64,000 nucleotides of DNA from Nageia nagi (Eukaryota > Pinophyta): NCBI GenBank assembly GCA_050084985.1, contig JBITNC010000001.1, positions 144,832,001 through 144,896,000 of the forward strand, given 5' to 3'. The notes under the pieces were generated by a model. The model was not told where the DNA came from. It worked only from the letters and a program-made list of their open reading frames with translations, and did no database searches. A program made the position numbers and the translations under genes. Below are positions 1 to 12,868 of the stretch, piece by piece (the stretch's first letter is position 1; the number at the start of each line of letters is the position of its first letter).

Positions 1-163
1 TTAATTAGTATGTGTTATGTTATGTGTATTATAAAGTAACTATCTTAGATATATATTTAAAAACATGGAAATGAATCAATCTTATGCTCTTATCTTGCTA
101 TTTTGAAAATCACAAAACCACGAAATGAGATAGATATCTACATTGATACCCCTTAGTATTTTT

Positions 164-164
<1 letters not shown>

Positions 165-198
<34 letters not shown>
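165..198. repeat. (AT)n microsatellite at the left edge of the copia remnant
   Basis: About 16 AT dinucleotides in a row. The 60 bases before it (about 101-165) resemble bases 5111-5175, so the copia material from about 200 to 5110 is flanked on both sides by copies of the same short sequence. The AT run may have grown from the TATATATTT found at the equivalent place in the right-hand copy. Confidence 0.85.
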
Positions 199-202
<4 letters not shown>

Positions 203-203
<1 letters not shown>

Positions 204-3200
204 AAATGATTTCCAAAGTAAGAAATTATTTTTGGAAATGCAATCAAAAGGGACATAAGAGAAGTGATTGCAAAGTTGATCTCTCCAAAGAAAAAGAGGA
301 AACTATAGCAGCTCCATCAACCAATGAAGGGTAATTGTACATGGCTACATGTTTGTAAATGAATGTCCTAGAAGAAGAATGAATGAATTTTAGATTATGG
401 AGCATATTTTCACATGACACCACATAGAGAATAATTCAAGGAATATATAGATAGTAGAAGTGTGTGAGTATTCCTTGGTAATAATTACTGCTACAAAATT
501 GTTGGTACAAGCAAGATAAGAGAGAGTCTCAATGATAATAGGATCAAGAATACATCAAATGTGAGGCATGTTCTAGGATTAATGAGAAAATTACTTTTAG
601 TAATTAAATTTGCAAATGCAAATGTTGAGACTCTTTTTTCAAAAGATGGTTGTAAACTTATTAGTGGAGCCATGGTTTTAGCTAGAGGTATAATATATGG
701 AACCTTGTACAATTTGGATGCAATCCCTATTAAAAATGGTAGTGCAAATGCAAGATCAAAGGAGGATTCCAAATCCAAGGAAGAAATAAAGAAATCAGAT
801 ATGATGCTCTAGCATAGAAGGATGGATCATCTTGGAGAGAAGACCCTAAGGGAGATGTGTAACAAGAAAATTTCTCAAGGGTTATAAGGTATGAAATTTT
901 GTCCCTTTAATTTATGTTAATCTTGTATCATGGGAAAATAAAAGGAGTATTATTTGGTTCAAGTAAATACAAAAGTAAAGAAATTCTTGAATTAGTTCAT
1001 TCTGATTTATGTGGACCCATGGAAGTGGCTTCCATAAGAGAGTGAAAATATTTTATCACCTACATTGATGACTTATCAAGGAAGTCATGGGTATATTTTA
1101 TGAAATAGAAAAGCAGTGCATTAGATATGTTTGAAATCTTATGGCTGAAGTTGAAAGATAAATTGGGAAGAAGGTAAACTACACACTCAAAAGTGATAAT
1201 GGAGGTGAGTATTACTCTAATAACCTTGATACATTTTATAGGTTATATGGTATTACAAGAAAAAAAACTACACCATATTCTCCACAATAAAATGATGTTG
1301 CAAAAAGGTTGAATAAACCTTAATGGACAAGGCAAGGAGCATGATAGAATATGCACATTTAAGGAAAGGTTTTTGGGTTGAAGCAATACATATAGGAAAT
1401 TTTGTAAATAATTTTCCTCCTAGCTCTGTATTAGATGGAAAGACACCTGAAGAGGTTTGGAGTGATAGGAAGCCTATAATAGCACATCTAAAGTTATTTG
1501 AATGTAAAGTGTATATGTACATGCCCAAGAAGAATATAATAAAGCTTGAAAATAAGTTTATAAAATGCATCTTCATTAGTTATGATGAAGGAATAAAAGG
1601 ATAAAAACTTTGGATTTCCTTAATACATCACCATATATATAGTTGTAATGTCATCTTCAAGAAAGAGTGGATTCCATTAGAACACCATCATACATATAGT
1701 CGTAATGTCATCTTTAAAAAAGAGTTTGCTAGTGGAAATCAAACAAAGATGAAAATCATGGTAAAGAAGATTTGAAGGATACAACACAAGTCATCCAAGA
1801 GTAATTCAGAGTAGCTACTAACTTGAGGCATCAATAAGTTCTACATCAGCCATAAATTACTCCATATTTTATTGTAAGTCCCATTTCTACACCCTTGCAA
1901 GAGCTACAATAAAATACAAATAATCAACAAGTGATTGGAAAGAACATCAAGGAGAAGAGATGGTTGAGGAAGAAACAAATCAATATCAAGATGGTGTGGA
2001 GAAACCAACATGTGAAGTAGATTAAGTGCAAACTTTGAGAATAATTCAATAAGAAAGGAGATAACTATACATAATTGGGTTTGAACTAAATGATTTTAAC
2101 TATTTTGCATTATATTCCATTTGTAATGAGACAAGAAGTGTGAAAGAGGATCCTAGCGATGATGAAACAATTTATTGTACAAAGGTTATGGAAGAAGAAA
2201 TGAGGTCTCTTGAACAAAATCAAACTTCAAATTTATAATTGTTTCCAATGAATAGAATAGTTAAAGGTTGTAAATGGATTTTCAAGAGAAAATATAAAGA
2301 TGATAGATAAATAAAATGGTATGAAGCAAGGTTGGTTGCAAAAGGATACACTCAAGTAGTGGGTATAATCCTTGATAAAAGCTTTTCTCCTATGATAAAG
2401 CTTTCTTCAATTAGATTACTATTATCCATGACCACATCTCATGATTGGGATATTGAGAAAATGGATGTGAAAATAACATTTCTACATGGTGATCTCAATG
2501 AGGATATCTATATGCAGTAACTCAAAGGAATAGCAAGTGGGAGTATTTGTTTAGTATGAAAATTGAACATGTCACTCTATAGTTTGAAGCAATCTCTAAG
2601 ATAATGGTATCATAGGTTAGATAAATATGTGATTGGGCATGGTTTCATAAGAAATGATAGAATCATTCCATATTATTCATGAGAGAGATAAAGCACTTCA
2701 TTATATTGGTCTTGTATGTGGATGATATTCATTTTATTAGTAATTCAAAAGAGTTGGTAAAGAAAACAAAGTGTGAATTATCAAGAGAATTTGAAATGAA
2801 AGACTTAGGTCAACTGCATTACTTCTTAGGAATTGAAGTAATTAGAGATCATATAAAAAATAGGATTTGGATTAGCCAAAGAAGATATACTACAAATATT
2901 TTTAAAATATTTAGAACGTATAAGTGCACTCCCATGAACACTTTTGTAAAAGGAAATGAGTTCAAAGAATAAGAAAGAAGATGAGAAAATGGAAAAGGTA
3001 CCATATGATAGTATAGTTGGAAAACTCATGTATGCAATAGTATGTACAAGAATTGATTTGGCCCATGTTGGTATGTAGTGGTAATTGTACATATATTCAT
3101 ATCCAATCCAAGTAAATAACATTGGGTTGTAGTTAATAGGATATTAATATATCTACAAGGGATAAAATACCATGCAATATGTTATGATTCAATAGGAAAT

Positions 3201-3665
3201 AAATAAATCCAAGGTTTGTTGATTTCAAATATATAGTAAATTTAGATAATGGTAAGTATACAAGTGCATATATCTTTATATTTTTTGGTGGTGCATTGAG
3301 TTGGAGGAGTAAGAAGAAGAAAGTGGTAGCACAATCTACAACAAAAGTAAAGTATATTATTGTTGTTTAACCTTTCAAATAAGTTGTATGATTACACTTG
3401 ATATGTAATAATTTTAGGTTTGAGCATGGATCAATACCTTTATGGTGTGATAATTAGACTATAATTAATCTTATAGTAAATCCTAAGTTTCACTCTAGAA
3501 TAAAACACATTAGAATGAGATTTCATTTCATTAAAGAAGTGGTATAATTAGGTGAGTTGGATCTACTCAAGGTGAATACACAAAGAAATATTTCTAATGC
3601 ACTCACTAAGCCAGTGGATGGAAAAAAAATTATTGTTATAAAGGCAAGGTAGGAATACAACCTTA
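203..3665 (+). pseudogene. Decayed Ty1/copia pol polyprotein (zinc knuckle to RNase H)
   Basis: Remains of a copia polyprotein in several frames with many stops. In order: a gag zinc-knuckle end near 230-275 (WKCNQKGHKRSDC, first Cys apparently lost); the pre-integrase HRRMDHLGEKTLREM near 815-855; the integrase core with SDNGGEYYSN near 1192-1222 and YSPQ near 1277; and reverse transcriptase from about 2240. RT includes VAKGYTQ, the KMDVKITFLHGDL block, and the catalytic LYVDDI near 2711. The tail at 3490-3640 resembles the copia RNase H end (RIKHIRMRFHFIKEVV). It is inactive. The 5' half of gag is missing on this strand, while a copia gag lies inverted just downstream. Confidence 0.9.
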
Positions 3666-3691
3666 TCTAGATTACATGCTAAGTGGGAGAT

Positions 3692-3955
3692 TGTTTGGTT
3701 AGTGGAAACTAATTTAGTGGTGTAATTATTTTGGTCAACTCTATTGGCATAACTATTGTTGGTCAGTTACTACCCAACTATTATTTTCTATAATTTACTA
3801 CTACTTTTGTAACTCTATATATAAACATAAACATGGAGGAATGATTAATACAACATGTAGAATGAATGGTTTATTCACAATATTATGAACATAATTTATA
3901 GTCTATAAATTACATGCAACTTTAGTATGGTTATTTTGCTCTTTTTCTATATTTG
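3692..3955 (+). repeat. copia 3' LTR (plus orientation) with polypurine tract
   Basis: A purine tract, AAGTGGGAGAT (3681-3691), immediately precedes TGTTTGGTTAGTGG, the expected start of a 3' LTR. A TATA-like CTATATATAAAC lies about 120 bases in. Much of it matches, in reverse complement, the segment ending at 5110, which marks both as LTRs of one family. The right boundary is approximate because the terminal CA is not clear. Confidence 0.7.
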
Positions 3956-3964
3956 GTTTTGTAC

Positions 3965-4614
3965 CCTTTTTCATAAAACCTCTCTCCTTTTCTTTCCCTA
4001 CTTCATACTCTATTCCTAGAAAACAAAGCTTATGAGTTTCTGATAGGTTGAAAAGTCCTTCTAATTTCTTCTTAAAGCAACTGACTTATAATTTCATCCT
4101 TCTTGAAATTTTTTATTTTTGTACTCCCACTTATTGTTGTAATTAATTTGTCCCATGAATATGGTAAACTATAAAGGAAATAAATGCATTTTTCTTCTTC
4201 CTTGATCTCATCACCAATAAATTTTAATTGATTTATGAGAGTATTAAAGGTATTCAAATACTCAACATTATTTCCTCCATCAAATTTTTTTATAGAATAT
4301 AATTTCTTTCTCAACAAGATCAAATTTATCAATGATTTGGATTCATAGAGCTCACCAAAGTTGTACCATAAATCCTTTATTGATGTAGGTCCAATGATAT
4401 TCATCAAGATAAAATCTAAAAGGTTAAATCCAATTAATGCAATGAATTTTTCATTCTTCTTATCCTAATCATTTTGACTAATTGCATCTAGTTTTGTATT
4501 TTTCACAATGGTGTCCTTCAAATCCCTCTCCACCATGAGATATTCCATCTTCAACTTCCATAAGTTGAAATTCTATCCACCAAAATTTTCAATGGTAGAC
4601 CTATTATTGTCCAT
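3965..4614 (-). pseudogene. Decayed Ty1/copia gag, inverted relative to the adjacent pol
   Basis: Read on the minus strand from ATG at 4614, the protein begins MDNNRSTIENFGG, then NFNLWKLKMEYLMVERDL, the usual copia gag opening. A 111-codon open stretch (4407-4072) carries the UBN2-type core: the LWYNFGELYESKS block, then LINQLKFIGDEI, then FLYSLPYSWDKLI. Stops occur at about 4574 (likely a former Gln) and before 4072. No zinc knuckle follows; the knuckle of a copia element is instead found near 240 on the other strand. This could be the missing 5' part of the neighbouring element after an inversion, or a second partial element. Confidence 0.8.
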
Positions 4615-4859
4615 TATCTACTCCAATTTGTTGCCCAATAGATCAACTTCTTAACCCTTTCAGATTTTCCCCTATGCCTATTACTATGGAATACTTTCTA
4701 CAACAAAAACATATTTGTGAAGAAGAACAAAGCATTTAACAGTATAGGAGTATGCACAAAATAAAGTGCAAGGTCATGGAAGTCAAATCATGAAGCATAG
4801 TATGAAACAGGGTAGAGTCCTACCCAATCATGAATAGAAACTATAGAATAAAAGAACAT

Positions 4860-5110
4860 AATGAAATCTACTCATAACAATAACAAAGATTATCTAGACA
4901 AAGAGCAAGATAACCATATTGAAGTTGTAGGAAACATATTTTACACTCTATATTGATCATTCCTACATGAAATGATATCTATATATAGACTTCAAAAGTA
5001 GTAGCAAATAATAGCATATAATGGTTGGGAAGTAATCGATCAACAATAGTTGTACTAATAGAGTTGACCAAAATAATTGCACTATCGGATTAGTTGCCAC
5101 CAGTCAAATA
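4860..5110 (-). repeat. copia LTR, minus orientation
   Basis: Reverse complement of this stretch aligns with 3692-3955: both share CAATTATTTTGGTCAACTC-like and TCTATATATA-like blocks in the same order and a GGTTATCTTGCTCTTTG-like end. The terminus at 5110 reads TATTTGACTGG where the plus copy has TGTTTGGTTAG. It lies upstream of the inverted gag, as a 5' LTR should. The inner boundary is approximate, and no clear primer binding site is seen. Confidence 0.65.
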
Positions 5111-5712
5111 TTATGGAAGTCACAAATCCAAGAAATGAGATAGATGCTTTCACATTGATACCTCTTAGTATGTTTAGATATATATTTAAGATATCTAAGC
5201 TACTCATAATGAAATCATAAGGGCCTTATTAATCAAATTAAACTATCATGATCAAGTTAGCATTTAAGGAGGAAAAAATTTCCATCCATTTGACCAAGCG
5301 ACTTCAAAATTAAACAACTCATCAAAAGATAATTATAAATCCTCTAGTGAATTTTAATGTAAAACTTTAACATTAAAATAAAAAATATAAGACATAATAA
5401 ACTTATAAAATTTAAAACCATGAACATCAAATAAAAATATTAAATTTAAAAAGTACTCTTTAATTTAAATTAATATATATGCATATGAGTATGGATAAAA
5501 AACACAACCTCATCAATGCCTAAAGTTTTGAAACATGAACATCAAATAAAATCATTAAAATTTAATATATAATTTTAAAATATAGGCAAGAAGGAGAAAT
5601 TTAACCTTAGATCCTAAAATAAATAAAACAATTGTACACTTGCATCGCTGAGCATTCTAATTCTATAATCCAATCAGCCTAGATCTTGCACCTAGCTCTA
5701 TGTAAAATTTAG

Positions 5713-5722
5713 TATATAAAAA
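5713..5722 (+). promoter_or_regulatory. TATA box of glutaredoxin-like pseudogene, copy A
   Basis: TATATAAAAA lies 76 bases before the ATG at 5789. The same motif at the same distance is kept in copy B (15680 to 15756), which supports a real ancestral promoter. Confidence 0.5.
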
Positions 5723-5788
5723 TGCAATACTAAAAGTAGATAGAAGCAAATCTATAAATTTACATGAATGCTATAGGAACATAGCAAA

Positions 5789-5917
5789 ATGAAGTTTTCA
5801 CTGAAAAATAGGTTTTACAAGCTTTTCAAGTGAGGACACCAAGTAATAGATAAACCTCTGAAACATCCATCTATCACAAAGCATATAGTTCTCTACTACA
5901 CCACCTCAACTATTGTT
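5789..5917 (+). pseudogene. Glutaredoxin-like pseudogene, copy A, 3' truncated
   Basis: ATG at 5789 opens a frame reading MKFSLKNRFYKLFK, then an in-frame TGA at 5831-5833, then on in the same frame through GHQVIDKPLKHPS and KHIVLYYTTSTIV. The VLYYTTS stretch is the first beta strand and active-site region of the plant glutaredoxin-like family that ends in a cysteine-rich zinc-finger-like tail. The TGA stands where copy B has CGG. The gene breaks off just after the active-site loop, so the rest of the thioredoxin fold and the Cys-rich tail are absent. The reading frame across the N terminus is better kept here than in copy B. Confidence 0.75.
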
Positions 5918-6192
5918 ATAGAAATGAGTTATATTATTATCATCAATAATTTTTAATCATTTATTATTGAAATAACATCTATACACTTTTTTCCAATTTA
6001 TTAAAACTTTATTGTTTATTATAAGCACAATTTTATCAAAAAACTATATTAAGGGTAATTATGGTTAAGAACTCTTACCATAATAATTTTCAATATTTTT
6101 TGTAATGTTAAAGTATTATTATTATTATTATTATATACTAGAAAAATCACTACCTCATTACAATACATCTTGAGTTCAAATTCTATCATCTT
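5918..6192. other. AT-rich spacer between pseudogene copy A and the gypsy LTR
   Basis: Low-complexity AT-rich sequence including a short (ATT)n run near 6115-6135. No coding signal or duplication of the glutaredoxin block is visible. Confidence 0.5.
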
Positions 6193-7375
6193 TATATGAT
6201 CTGGAGATCTTGTCTTAAGTATTATTTTTGTTAGATATTTTTTACTTATGAGCTTGATCCATTATTTAATTTGAAATATAATATTAGAAAGTTTTATTTT
6301 GTAAAACACTCCATATTTGATAAAATGTTCTAAAGCTAACATCCTTAGAATGAGGATTTGGAACACTCTCATTTTTGGATGATTTTTGGAGATTTTTCTT
6401 TGGGTCTTGTGAAATTTCTATGCCATGGAACCTATCAAAAATGTATCATTAATATTTGATAAGGCATAAGTTTTGATAGATATGTCTAATTGAATTGATT
6501 CTTTTTTCATTAGATAGTGTTCAAAGATACCTTTCCAATGAGTATATGCATGCCTGCATTTGTTAAAAATTTGATCACCATCCAAGGCATTTTCCACATA
6601 AATATCAAAACTACTAATGGCAACACTAATAGTAGCATCCACGGTAGTGTTTCTAAAGAGTTATGATGTGAGATTTTAAATTTGACATATTTGGTATATT
6701 AGTATGATGATTTTTTATACAGGGAGCAAAATATTGCATAGGAAGAATGTGGATGCTGAAGAAGATCCAACCATTCACATGATGGTTCATGTGACACCCA
6801 ACTTAACACCTAACCTTTCACCTGGGTATACACCCAACATGCTAGTGCCCATGCTAGAAAAATAGAACATGTATGAGTAGAATATGAAGCATTTTAATTT
6901 GTTTTGAATTTACTAGGAATTTTGAAAACCATGCAATTACTCCAAGGATGAGAGTTTCTACCTACATATCCTTGTGAAGAATTCATTTTGAAGGGAGAGA
7001 AGTTGTAGAGAAGAGAAGAAGGAAACTAGAAAATTAATCAGAACCTTTTGTAGACCTATTCATAATTATTGTAGTTTATTTTCATATTGAGGGATTCAAT
7101 TTTATGTTGAATAAAAATTGAAGGATTGTAAATCATATTGTAAACCTGCTACATAATAGAATGATGGACTTGACGGTGGTTACTATAGGGGATATACTCT
7201 CACACTGATAGGAACCTTTTTAACAAACTTGTATTAATTTTATATATGTTTGAATGTGTTTCTATTCTTATTTTTTATTAACATAGAATTTTAGTTTTTA
7301 TTTTCCAATTCTATGATTTTAAAATTGTATGTGGTATTTTATTTAAAGCTATAAATTTAAGAAAATTGTTGATCA
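6193..7375 (+). repeat. 5' LTR of the gypsy element
   Basis: Aligns over its whole length with 12869-14093. Shared blocks include CTTATGAG-TTGATCC near the start, AAAACACTCCATAT, TATGCCATGGAACCTATCAA, a patch on ACACCCAAC-type sequence, and the terminal TTTAAAGCTATA...GATCA. The first bases, TATATGATCTGG, correspond to TGTGTGATATGG of the 3' copy, so the TG terminus is mutated here. Confidence 0.8.
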
Positions 7376-7377
7376 AG

Positions 7378-7393
7378 TGGTATCAAAGTTGAG
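7378..7393 (+). other. Primer binding site, initiator-Met tRNA type
   Basis: TGGTATCAAAGTTGAG starts two bases after the 5' LTR end. It matches the common plant TGGTATCAGAGC site, complementary to the 3' end of initiator methionine tRNA, with an A for G change. Confidence 0.8.
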
Positions 7394-7679
7394 TGAAAAA
7401 TTAGAGCCTATGAATGAAAGGGAGAATAATTCAAAATCTGAATTTGCTTCTTGAATACATTAAGATTAGAAGAAGGAGAAGGAGGACTAAAGCCATGTAA
7501 TATGTGCATAAAGAATAACCTCCTTAAGCCATCAAATTTGATGAAGATTTCTAAAGGAGATTTACTACAATAGAGACTTGCATGAAGATATTGGTTGACA
7601 TGATGTTAAAGAGTCACCTCAAATGGAAAGAAGAGAAGATAGTGGCCCATCTTCAATACCAACACCATCTTCTACACCA

Positions 7680-10600
7680 TTACCTTTCAAAATTGAGGAT
7701 AAAGTGGAGATTATATCATTTGAAGGAGAGGTGGATGTTGAGAAGTTGAATAACTGGTTGAGGTAACTATAAGTTTATTTCCAAGTGCAAGGGGTTATGC
7801 AAGAATTTGCAAAAATCTCATTTTGAAGGTTGAAACTAAGTGGACATGCATTAATATAGTGGGAAGATCATTTTTACTCACTCAAATATAATAACCTACC
7901 ACATGTTTCATCTTGGGAAGATTTCAAGCAATTATTGAAGGATAAATTCTATCCCTTGGAGCACAACAAGAAACAACTATTGAAATGGCAATTTTTGAGA
8001 TTACATAAAGGGAAATTTGTTCAAGAACACATTACTTAATTTAACATAAATGGAAATTTGTTCAAGAATATATTTCTCTAAATGATATAAGTTTACTAAT
8101 GAAGTATATTAGAGCTTTACATTTTATTGTAAAAGATAATTATGTTGTTTGATCCCATAGATTCTAATAAAACTTGTGTGGAAGCACAATATCTTGAGGA
8201 GAATGGGAAATCCAAAAGACAATATAAAAACTTCAAGGATGCATCATTAAGTGGAAAACAAGAGAAAGGCAAGTCCTAATACAAAGGAAAAGGAGTAAAG
8301 AAAGAGAATAAGATCAATACTGCAACAAAAGCTAGCAAACACTATTCTCATTGTGACAAGAATGGGCATGATAAATAAGGTTATTGGTAACTTCATCTAA
8401 ATAAGAAGAAACCAAAATAGTGGACAAACTAAAAACAGAAGCAAAAGAGCAAGAATGTTACTATGGTGAAAAAGAGGTAAATAGTGGAAGATAGTTCTGA
8501 TGTTGATAATGAGATCACTTATGTTACTATATAGAAATAATATGGTGCAACTGAAAAATAATAGAAAACATAATTATTTCATCTTAATATCTAAGTAAAG
8601 CAAACTAGAATTAATGCTATCTTTGACCTTGGTTCTTAAGAAAATCTTATTGTTAAAACTTAGATTAATAATATGAAGTTGGAGACTATTCCTCATCCAC
8701 ATCCCTATCCTTTGGGTTGGCTAAATCATGAAACTCAAATGCAAGTGACTACATAATGCAAGTTGGTGGTTGCAATAGTAAAGAACTTCATTGATGAAGT
8801 TGTGGTTGATGTGAGATCTCTTGATATTTATGTGTGATTTTTGGAACTAATATTTTTGGGAAAAAGATGGTATCTATTTCATAAAATTGAACTAGTACAT
8901 ACTTGTAAAGAATGATGTTCATTATGAAATCAATGATCATAAAAGTAAACACAAATTGGAGTTGGTGACAACACGCAAATCCAATAGACTCATTAGTGCT
9001 AATAAGAAGTGCATGATTTATATGATTTAGATAAAGGAGGTTGGAGGAATATTACTAATGATGGGTAAAACATCCACATTCAGCAAGAAAGACCAACACA
9101 TTTAGACATTACTAGAAGAGTATAGTGATTTATTTTTGGAACTAAAATGATTTCCATCAAAGAGAGACATACAACATGAGATCCAATTAATGACTAATGT
9201 AGCTCTTCCAAACATTGGGATGTATAAATAGTGTAATATTGAGAAGGAGGAGGTGAAGAGGAGGATTTGTGAATTAATGAAACAAGGAGTGATCAGACCA
9301 AGTAATTTACCTTGTGGTTCATCAGTTATCCTTATGACAAAGAAGGATGGAGAATCTGTATAGACTATTGAGAATTGAATAAGATCATCATAAAAAATAG
9401 ATATCCGTTACCAATTATTGATTATCTCTTAGACCAGCTGAGAGAGGGGAAGTTCTTCACCAAAATTTACTTAAGGAGTAGTTATCATCAAGTAAGGATC
9501 AAAGAGGAAGACATGTGGAAGAATGTATTTAAAACTAGATAAGGACTATTTGAATGGCTTACACTACCTTTTGAACTATGCAATGCACTAACAACCTTCA
9601 TGAGGATGATGAATGAGGCATTCAGACCTTTCCTTGGTCAATTTATTTTTATTTACTTGGATGATATTCTTTTTTAGCAAAAGTTGGGAAGAACATGTGG
9701 TGCATCTAAAACAAGTGCTATGGACTCTAAAAGATAATAAGTTATTGTTAAATATAAGTTTGGAAAGTAGCATTTGGTGTGCCTTGGTCACATTATTGGT
9801 TATGGGTAGTTGAGGATTAATCTCAAGAAGGTGAAGACCATTTTCAACTAGAAAAGACCCACTAATGTCATAGAGAGAAGGAGATTCTTGGGGGAAACTC
9901 AATATCTCAAAAAATGTGTTAAGAATTTTTTTAGTATAGACTCTCCATTGCATGATATAACTGGAAAGAGGATTGCTTTCAAATGAGGAAGGAAAAATTA
10001 TAGTGATTTTAACACCTTGAAGGAGAGAATTATTAATGCACCTATACTAGCATTGCCCAATTTGTAGAAACCTTTCAAAATAGAAGTTGATGCCAATGAA
10101 TATGAAATTGGAGTCATATTAATGCAAGGAAGGAGATTGGTGTGTTACCATTTGGAAAATCTTAGTGGAGCAATGTTGAACTATTCAATCTATAAAAAAG
10201 AATTATTTTCTCTTTTCCAAGCTATTAAAAAATAGAAACACTTCTTGGTTAGTAAGGAAATAATGCCTACAAACTCAATCTAAGTTGAAACAAAAAAGAT
10301 ATTTAAGGTGGATGGGTTTATTGTAGTAGTACTACCTTATTATTAAGTACAAAAAGGAAAGTACAAATAAAATTACAAATATGTTATCTAGGCCACCAAT
10401 ACAAACTACTATTTCATGTCTGAGTTATATTCTTAAACTTTATTCTTTTGTGTAAGAATCATACAATGAATAGTACCTTAATGATCTTGATTTCAAGGAT
10501 ATTTATTTGAAATTGATTCAAAATAGTAGATATGTTGATGAGATTGATTATTTTGTAAAAGAGGAATTGTTGTATAAAGGAAATATTTTATGTGTACCAC

Positions 10601-12835
10601 AAGGAGAAAGAGTGTAGCTCATGAGGGAAGCACATACATATCAAATGTTTGGATATTTTGAAGTGGATAAGATTATGGAAAACTTGCAAAGGTATGTTTA
10701 TTGATCCAATATACAAGAATAAGTTGCAAAATACATTAGGAGGTGTATTTTATGTTGCATAAGAAAGCCTAGTAATAAAATGTTGAGATTTATCTAGTAG
10801 GCCTTGAGAGAGCATATCCATGGACTTTGGGGGTGATTTAACTATGATAAAAAAGAGACATGATTACTTGTTTGTTATTTTTTATAGATTCAATAAGATG
10901 TGTGTTTTAATTCTATGTAAGAAGATTATAACAAGATAAATTGTAGCAAACTTATAATTTTTTTCTCGTGTGGGTTCACTTTAGACTACCTAGTTCTATT
11001 TTTTCAGATAAAGATAGTAGATTCTTGGGTAAGTTTTGGATAACCTTATGGTAAACATGGAAACCAAGTTGAAGAGAAGCATAAAATTTCACCCTCAAAT
11101 GGATGGCAAAAAAAAAGTAGTGAATAAGAATATTGTGTAATTGCTTAGGGGATACTATGGCAGATATCCAAAATCATGGGATGAGTATCTTGTTTACATT
11201 CAACACTCTTATAGATCAATCCACACTTCCATAAGAAAGATACCTTTTGAAACATATTATGGATACCTTCCATACTCACTAGTTGACTATGTTTTTGGGC
11301 AGGGTGGGTGCAAGAAGTTGGGTCCACTTTAAGACTAAAAAGTGGAAGTGTTTTCCTTGATTTCAAATTTGGGTATGATTGATCTCAAAATTTGAAGAAC
11401 TTAGACAAGGAATCATGAAAAAGGTCTCTGGGATGAAAATGTAGTTCTCAAAGTTTAGTTTTTAAATATATACTTTTTTTCAATACATAAATCATAGAAT
11501 TTAAACTTTGATAGGATGAATAAAAATCACTTTTAAAAAAATCATTTTTGAACCATACCATGCATGTGTTCATCCACCATAATTTGACTAAAATCAAGGT
11601 ACTTTTTTAAAATTATTTTATGCAAAGATACCTAACACTTGAATCTTGTCTTGGATATTTTTCCATAATTTTTGATTAATTTTTTTTTATTAATTTTATA
11701 TCGAGAATGTTTATGGTTTTGAAAAGTGCTTGTGTCTATCCACCATAATTTGATCCAAACCTAGAATTTTATGAAACTTGTCCCTATATAATTTGTTTTT
11801 CATAACTCCCCTAAAAATAAAACTTATTAAGAAAATATGAGACCCTCGTATTTGAAGTATATGGACCACTTTTACTAAAAATTAATTAAAAAATATAAAA
11901 TCTTATCCAATTGTAAAAAAAAATTACACATTTAAAATCTACACTCTTTAATATATAATGAATTTTAATTTCATGAAAAATTTTGACTAAAAACTCCATC
12001 CAACGTATGCCTGAAGTTGAGATTTTTATTAAAATTACCATGAACATATACTTGCAGGTCCAATGCTAAGTGTTGACTCACAAAGCCTTTTTCGAGCCTA
12101 AATATGAGGCAAAATTGGAGATTCAAGTATAGAGATCCTGATGATATTTATAGGTATTTTAAATTTAAATATTAGGATCTCGAATCTAAATCAGGATCTT
12201 AATTTTTTTGACATTGAATTTAACTTCACCGATTTTCCCCACTTCCCCTTTAAGTGGACCCAACTTCTTTCTTTCACCCGATAATAAGATGATTCTGATA
12301 CAACCTTGGAGAAGGAGGAGAAATGAACTAAGAAATTCATTAAAAAAATTATAATTATTCATATCAAGGTGCAGGAATAACTCAAACCAAATAAAAACTA
12401 AGGAATGATAAGCATAGGAATGATCATAAGTTCTAAGTTAGTGATTAAGTTTGGCTACAAATCAGTAAAGAAAGGTTAGAGGGGCCTTCAAAGAAGTTCA
12501 AACCAATCAAGTATAGACCGTTCAAGATCTTTAAGCAAGTGGGTGATAATGCATTTAGACTTGATTTTCCTGCTTACATAAATATTTATTCAATTTTCAA
12601 TGTTGAACATCTTAAATTATTTGAGCCTTCCATGATTATTGAAGATGAACTTGAGTTAGGCATCATTTTACCATCCATTAAAGATATTTACCCTAGCACA
12701 ATGAATGAATTGAATAAGGACTCAGTTTTGAAAATGATCCAACATATAAGGAAAGGACATCAAGAAATTTGGCTTGTTGGGTTGAAAGGTAAACTACCAT
12801 AGGATAGAAAAATGATATGATTTAAGAGTAAGGTT
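7680..12835 (+). pseudogene. Decayed gypsy gag-pol polyprotein, interrupted by a TIR element
   Basis: Fragments in changing frames. Gag is at 7690-8060 (the WEDHFYSLKY-like and SWEDFKQLLKDKFYP blocks). A knuckle-like HYSHCDKNGHDK lies near 8338-8375 and protease-like IFDLGS near 8620. RT runs about 9240-9800 (ICELMKQGVIRPS, then a YLDDILF catalytic box near 9655). RNase H is near 10080-10260 (IEVDANEYEIGVIL) and the integrase zinc-binding part near 10615-10760. The integrase end is SWDEYLVYIQHSYRS at 11170-11215, followed by GYLPYS; the frame resumes after the nested element at 12280. A GDNAFRLDFP...VEHLKLFEPS segment (12541-12635) and a weak LVGLKGKLP match (12773-12800) suggest a chromodomain, hence a chromovirus. 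Many stops sit at former CAA/CAG or TGG codons. Confidence 0.85.
11302..12279 (+). mobile_element. Non-autonomous DNA transposon with TIRs (copy 1, nested in gypsy integrase)
   Basis: Left end GGGTGGGTGCAAGAAGTTGG and right end, in reverse complement, GGGTGAAAGAAAGAAGTTGG share the core AGAAGTTGGGTCCACTT. The 978-base interior has no ORF with a recognisable transposase. The gypsy integrase is interrupted exactly here and resumes after it. A second near-full copy is at 48215-49182 (minus) and a one-ended copy at 23271. No target-site duplication is obvious, so the superfamily cannot be assigned. Confidence 0.8.
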
Positions 12836-12868
12836 GAGGAATTGTTTCCTCACCTTATCCATTGGGGA

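Larger units (their letters stand above)
5111..5917 (+). repeat. Duplicated block, copy A (glutaredoxin-like locus 5' region)
   Basis: From about 5150 this block aligns with 14735-15884. The best match is the last 280 bases (5640-5917 against 15605-15884), at roughly 90% by eye. Copy A lacks the 390 bases found in copy B at about 14800-15195. Homology stops abruptly after CTATTGTT at 5917, in the middle of the coding region. Confidence 0.85.

Noticed and set aside
9588-9953. 121-codon minus-strand ORF
   Set aside because: Antisense to the RT box of the decayed gypsy element.
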